Source: Streptomyces albicerus
GTDB taxonomy: Bacteria > Actinomycetota > Actinomycetes > Streptomycetales > Streptomycetaceae
Assembly: GCF_008905045.1 (NCBI RefSeq)
Contig: NZ_VWMY01000005.1
Span: 62,001 to 126,000, forward strand
Length of the DNA stretch: 64,000 nt
Direction of reading: 5' to 3'
In this document: positions 60,856-64,000 of the stretch, in pieces
Layout of the letters: each line of letters starts with the position of its first letter
Position numbering within the stretch: the first letter of the stretch is position 1
Made by a program: the position numbers and the translations under genes
Notes under the pieces: model-generated
The model's database searches: none
Seen by the model: the letters and a program-made list of their open reading frames with translations, nothing else
Told to the model about the DNA's origin: nothing

Positions 60856-61869
60856 GTGGAACAGTCGAAATCCGTACTGATCTTGGGTGGTTCGGGCCAG
60901 GCGGGCGCGGGGGCCGCCGCCGTCCTGCGCCGATGGCACCCGGCGCTGCCGCTGACGATCGCGGGCCGTGACATCGACCGCGCACAGCGGGTGGCCGACG
61001 AACTCGGCGCCGCGACGGCCGTGACCATCGATCTTCGGCGCGGCGATCTCGGTCTCCCGGCCGATCACGGCCACTCGGCGGTGGTCGCCGCGCTGTGGGA
61101 CGACCGCCTGAACGGGCTGCGCTACGCGCAGCACCTCGGGGTGCCCTACCTCAGCATCTCCAGCGGCCTGGTGGATCTCGCACCGGAGCTCGTCGCGGGC
61201 GCCCAGCAGGCAGGCGCCGCGCCGATTTTGGAGGCGAGCCACTTCTGCGCCGGTGTCGCCGTCCTCGCGGCACTGCACTGGGCCCGGGAGTTCGACCGGA
61301 TCGACACCATCCGGATCGGTGCCGTACTGGACGAACTGGACATCGGTGGCCCCGCGGGAATCGCGGATCTGGAGCGGTGGGCCACCGTCACCTCGGCGGG
61401 ATTGGTGCGCCGTGACGGCGTCTTCACCTGGATCAGCGGCCCTGACGCGCAGACAGAGGTGACCAGTTCCGACGGCACTGTCCTGCCGGGGCGGAGCATC
61501 CCCATCCTCGACATACCGAGCCTCGCCCTCGGGACGGGCGCGCCGAACGTCCGCTTCGACTTGGCCGTCGGTGAATCCGCGGGCCGACGCCGCGGCGAGC
61601 CCGCGTCCGTCGAGCTCCGGATCGACCTCGAAGGAGCGGATCCAGCGGGCGCACCGCTCAGCACCAGTCGTTACCTCGTCCACCCGGCCGGGCAACGCCC
61701 GTTGACCGCACTCGGCATCGCCCTCGGTGTCGAACGGCTGCTCGGTCTGCGCGGCGAGGCCGTCTCGCCGGGCCTCCACACCCCTGAGTCAGTGCTCGAC
61801 CCGGCCTACGCGGTCGAGCGGATGGCGGAGATCGGCGCCGCCTTCGTCGGCGCCCCCGGCGACAGCTGA
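60856..61869 (+). CDS. NAD(P)-binding saccharopine-dehydrogenase-like oxidoreductase
   Basis: A 337-residue protein. Rossmann motif LILGGSGQAGAGAAAVLRRW (about 8-27), then LTIAGRDIDRAQRVADELGA as in Sacchrp_dh_NADP proteins; a helical and beta C-terminal domain follows. GTG 60856 has GGGAGGA. It is divergent from a TetR repressor with tandem operators, an arrangement typical of an inducible enzyme for a toxic or scarce compound. The reaction is not known; the family includes trans-acting enoyl reductases and lysine-pathway-like enzymes. Confidence 0.85.
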   Translation: MEQSKSVLILGGSGQAGAGAAAVLRRWHPALPLTIAGRDIDRAQRVADELGAATAVTIDLRRGDLGLPADHGHSAVVAALWDDRLNGLRYAQHLGVPYLSISSGLVDLAPELVAGAQQAGAAPILEASHFCAGVAVLAALHWAREFDRIDTIRIGAVLDELDIGGPAGIADLERWATVTSAGLVRRDGVFTWISGPDAQTEVTSSDGTVLPGRSIPILDIPSLALGTGAPNVRFDLAVGESAGRRRGEPASVELRIDLEGADPAGAPLSTSRYLVHPAGQRPLTALGIALGVERLLGLRGEAVSPGLHTPESVLDPAYAVERMAEIGAAFVGAPGDS

Positions 61870-62038
61870 ACGCCCTGCCGAGACGCCCTGCCGAGCCGAC
61901 CGTAATGCCCTGTTCCCCAGATTGAGCCGCCTGATCCGGGCCACGAGCGGCCGTGGCGCGCGACCGCAGCCGATGGCGCGCGGGTCGTGTCGTGTCGTGT
62001 GCTCCCTGGTCCCTCGACCGTCCCTGAGGACGCCGCAG

Positions 62039-62587
62039 TCAGCGGGGCCTGCGGGCCGGTCGCGGCGCGGTCCGGCGGTGGATGGATCCTCCCGGTGCGT
62101 ACCAGCCGGCCTTCTTCCGGACAGCCGGTGACGGGTCGTTGTCACGGGCCCGGACCAGGGCGTCGGCGGCCTCCTCGTGCGTGTGCACCGAGAGTCCGAC
62201 GAGTTCGGCGGCGAAGTTCCGCACATGGGCATCGGGGTCCTGGCTCAGCAACCGGATCCCCCGGGGCAGCACCACGGCCTGGTCGGGACGGCAGGAGTCG
62301 CTCTTGCACCGGTCGCAGGCCAGAGCGTGGATGGCGGCCACCCGCACGCGTGGGCTGGGATCGTCGAGCATGGCGATCAGATCGCCCAGCGCCTCCGTCA
62401 CGAGCAGGTGGTCCAGCAGCTTGCAGCACTGCTCCCGTACGAGATCCTGGGGGTGCGCCAGGCCTCGCCGGATGGCGGGCACGGCGTCGGATCCGAGCCG
62501 CAGCAGCTCACGAAAGGCCGCGGGCCGCCGCGGCTCACTGCCCAGCGCGTGCACCAGAGCCTCTTCGCGCGTCTCCGTAGCCGGCAT
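62039..62587 (-). CDS. HEAT-repeat protein
   Basis: A 182-residue protein built of HEAT-like helical repeats: LGSDAVPAIRRGLAHPQDLV, LGDLIAMLDDPSPRVRVAAI, LLSQDPDAHVRNFAAELVGL and ALVRARDNDPSPAVRKKAGW. Three Cys in a row of motifs (QCCKL; LACDRCKSDSC) could bind metal. The C-terminus is basic (SIHRRTAPRPARRPR). ATG 62587 has GAGGAGG. Such proteins are usually protein-interaction scaffolds; the partner is unknown. Confidence 0.85.
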   Translation of the reverse strand: MPATETREEALVHALGSEPRRPAAFRELLRLGSDAVPAIRRGLAHPQDLVREQCCKLLDHLLVTEALGDLIAMLDDPSPRVRVAAIHALACDRCKSDSCRPDQAVVLPRGIRLLSQDPDAHVRNFAAELVGLSVHTHEEAADALVRARDNDPSPAVRKKAGWYAPGGSIHRRTAPRPARRPR

Positions 62588-62665
62588 GACGCCTCCTCGT
62601 CTGCGTTCCTCGACGAGTCTGCGCGCGCCTTTTCAGCGCCTGCAACGCATTTTGTCCCCGGCCGA

Positions 62666-62878
62666 TCACTTGCCGCTGTCCTCCGCGAGCGTGTGCGCGA
62701 CGAGGGCGTTGGCATGGCCGTGCCCGAGGCCGTGCTCGGCCTTGAGCCAGGACACGAGCTCCATGTGCCTGGTGAGGGGCGAGGAGCGGATGAGGTCCTT
62801 CCACTCGGCTATGGGACGGCCGTACTTCTTCTCGATCGAGGGAAAGTAGCTCGCGGGCCCCTTCACGGTCTCACTCAT
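62666..62878 (-). CDS. DUF4287 protein
   Basis: A 70-residue protein matching DUF4287: YFPSIEKKYGRPIAEWKDLI, then LTRHMELVSWLKAEHGLGHG, then HANALVAHTLAE. The function is unknown; DUF4287 often occurs alone or with a DUF5655 domain. ATG 62878 is the family-like start. It is 78 bases downstream-side of the HEAT gene on the same strand and divergent from the VOC gene. Confidence 0.9.
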   Translation of the reverse strand: MSETVKGPASYFPSIEKKYGRPIAEWKDLIRSSPLTRHMELVSWLKAEHGLGHGHANALVAHTLAEDSGK

Positions 62879-63065
62879 GGCGGCATCCCATCTTCTGGTC
62901 TTCTGCTCCGGGCGGTGTCGCGGTCTTTGACCGGCGGAGGAGCGGAACATCATCGACGTACGAAAGTGAACTGCGTCACTTGTCTCGTCGCATTCGCCGC
63001 GCGCGTCGGCCGACGGCTGGCTAGCGTGAAAGGCCAGAGCCTTCAAAGACGAGGGAGTCAGAGCC

Positions 63066-63863
63066 ATGGCCGTACAACCTGAGGGAACGCCGTGCTGGGC
63101 CGACGCGATGTTCAGCGATCTCGAAGGTGCGAAGAGCTTCTACGGTGACGTGCTGGGGTGGACATTCGCCGAGGCGTCGACGGAGTTCGGGAACTACACG
63201 GAGGCGTACGCGAACGGCAAGGCGGTGGCCGCCGTCGTACCGCCGATGCCCGGTGCGGAGGACCAGTCGGCCTGGTGCCTGTACTTCGCGTCGCCGGACG
63301 CCGCCGCCACCGCCAAGAAGATCCGTGACAACGGCGGCGAAGTCCTGATGGAGCCGATGAAGATCGGCGACTTCGGCACCATGCTGCTGGCCCGCGAACC
63401 CAGCGGCGCCGTCTTCGGCGTGTGGCAGGCGGGCGGCCACGAGGGCTTCGAGGTGACGGCCGTGCCCGGGGCGTACTGCTGGGCGGAGGTCTTCACCAGG
63501 GAGCCGGAGAAGGCCGATACGTTCTTCTCGGCCGTCTTCCCCTACCGGATGCAGCAAATGCAGGACGACGCAATCGACTTCAGGCTCTTCAACCTCGGCG
63601 AGGAGACGGTCCTGGGTCGCATGAAGATGACGGACGAGTTCCCGCCCGAAGTGCCGTCCTACATCAACGTCTACTTCACGGTCGACGACTGCGACGCGGC
63701 CGTGGCGAAGGCGACCGAACGCGGCGCGATCCTTCGGTTCGGCCCGATGACCAGCCCCTTCGGCCGGTTCGCGGCCCTCAGCGACCCCCAGGGCGCGTTG
63801 TTCTCCCTGATCGACGTCACCACGACCGAGGGCGAGATGCCGAAGGCGCTCGACGTGACCTGA
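63066..63863 (+). CDS. VOC-family (glyoxalase-like) protein, two domains
   Basis: A 265-residue protein of two tandem VOC/glyoxalase-like domains of about 125 residues each. The first begins PCWADAMFSDLEGAKSFYGD, and the second AYCWAEVFTREPEKADTFFS. Both have the characteristic bab-b-b-b pattern and end in PSGAVFGVWQ and PQGALFSLID. In the first half the metal-ligand positions are not obviously all conserved, so a binding rather than a catalytic role is possible. ATG 63066 has GAGGGAG. Such proteins in Streptomyces often relate to 27-kDa antigen Cfp30B of mycobacteria. Confidence 0.88.
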   Translation: MAVQPEGTPCWADAMFSDLEGAKSFYGDVLGWTFAEASTEFGNYTEAYANGKAVAAVVPPMPGAEDQSAWCLYFASPDAAATAKKIRDNGGEVLMEPMKIGDFGTMLLAREPSGAVFGVWQAGGHEGFEVTAVPGAYCWAEVFTREPEKADTFFSAVFPYRMQQMQDDAIDFRLFNLGEETVLGRMKMTDEFPPEVPSYINVYFTVDDCDAAVAKATERGAILRFGPMTSPFGRFAALSDPQGALFSLIDVTTTEGEMPKALDVT

Positions 63864-63935
63864 GTACGGACAGCAGCCGTCGGAGCGCGCGGAGCGGACG
63901 GAACGCCGGCCCCGCGCGGCTGACGGCCTGCCGAG

Positions 63936-64000
63936 TTACGGCTTGCGGCCCACTGCGCCGTAGGCGTCGACCACCGAACCGGCGGAGTCCGGACGCCACT
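63936..64000 (-). CDS. Methyltransf_19 (SAV2177-like) methyltransferase, 3' end only
   Basis: Only the last 21 codons lie in the window, ending TAA at 63936. They read WRPDSAGSVVDAYGAVGRKP, which matches the conserved end (WRPEP...DVYGGIARKP) of the Methyltransf_19 protein encoded at 20985. So a second member of this family runs off the right edge. Confidence 0.7.
   Translation of the reverse strand, partial: WRPDSAGSVVDAYGAVGRKP

Overview
The window is high-GC actinobacterial DNA and almost certainly comes from a Streptomyces chromosome. The signs are strong third-position GC bias, frequent GTG and TTG starts, ATGA/GTGA start-stop overlaps, and actinomycete marker families: DUF397 with a DUF5753 regulator, Methyltransf_19, F420-type LLM and PPOX enzymes, LAL regulators and BMP nucleoside transport. 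No rRNA, tRNA, CRISPR array or prophage was seen. The DNA looks like ordinary accessory-arm content rather than a biosynthetic cluster. It is rich in regulators: three two-component kinases, two large LuxR/LAL ATPases, two TetR, a PaaX, XRE types and a LacI remnant.

Layout. 1-5.2 kb: a partial LLM oxidoreductase, a leaderless-looking metzincin-type protease with a small partner, and two small membrane proteins. 5.4-9.2 kb: a DesK/DesR-type two-component pair with a perfect palindrome just upstream, a methyltransferase and a peptidoglycan-binding membrane protein. 9.2-16.5 kb: a broken aldo/keto reductase, an alpha/beta hydrolase, and a nucleoside-salvage island (BMP lipoprotein, ATPase, two permeases, DeoD phosphorylase). 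The upstream end of that island has decayed into a deleted glutamine-amidotransferase-like gene and a LacI C-terminal stub, yet a LacI-type operator survives. 16.6-25.3 kb: a LAL regulator ended by a MITE-like element, a BBE-type flavoenzyme, Methyltransf_19 with a degenerate P-loop kinase, DUF397/XRE, and a TPR regulator. 25.4-29.2 kb: an SDR, an RsbW-like ATPase, DUF6624, and an LLM enzyme. 29.3-34.1 kb: PaaX divergent from an SsuABC/TauABC-like importer. 34.1-41.8 kb: a surface protein, an XRE-cupin regulator divergent from an M20 peptidase, a methyltransferase, and a 1000-residue LAL. 42.0-45.4 kb: a tightly coupled three-gene cassette (receiver/thioredoxin-reductase-like fusion, CNB-like histidine kinase, UBP zinc finger). 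45.6-52.2 kb: DUF1206, a GH92 stub, a secreted S1 protease, a PPOX enzyme, an L,D-transpeptidase and an OmpR-type two-component pair. 52.5-64 kb: a repeat-rich membrane protein, an ABM-domain protein, a Tat metallophosphoesterase broken by an in-frame amber codon, TetR genes, a dipeptidase-like amidohydrolase, HEAT, DUF4287 and VOC proteins, and the 3' end of a second Methyltransf_19.

The most system-like object is the cassette at 41978-45449. Its three genes overlap by 4 bases at each junction. It joins a phospho-receiver to a flavin reductase fold whose two expected CxxC sites are both gone, then to a kinase with a cyclic-nucleotide-binding-like sensor, then to a UBP zinc finger. The other theme is decay and repeats: five gene remnants, a MITE with perfect terminal repeats, and two copies of an 84-bp repeat, one of which supplies the C-terminus of a TetR protein.
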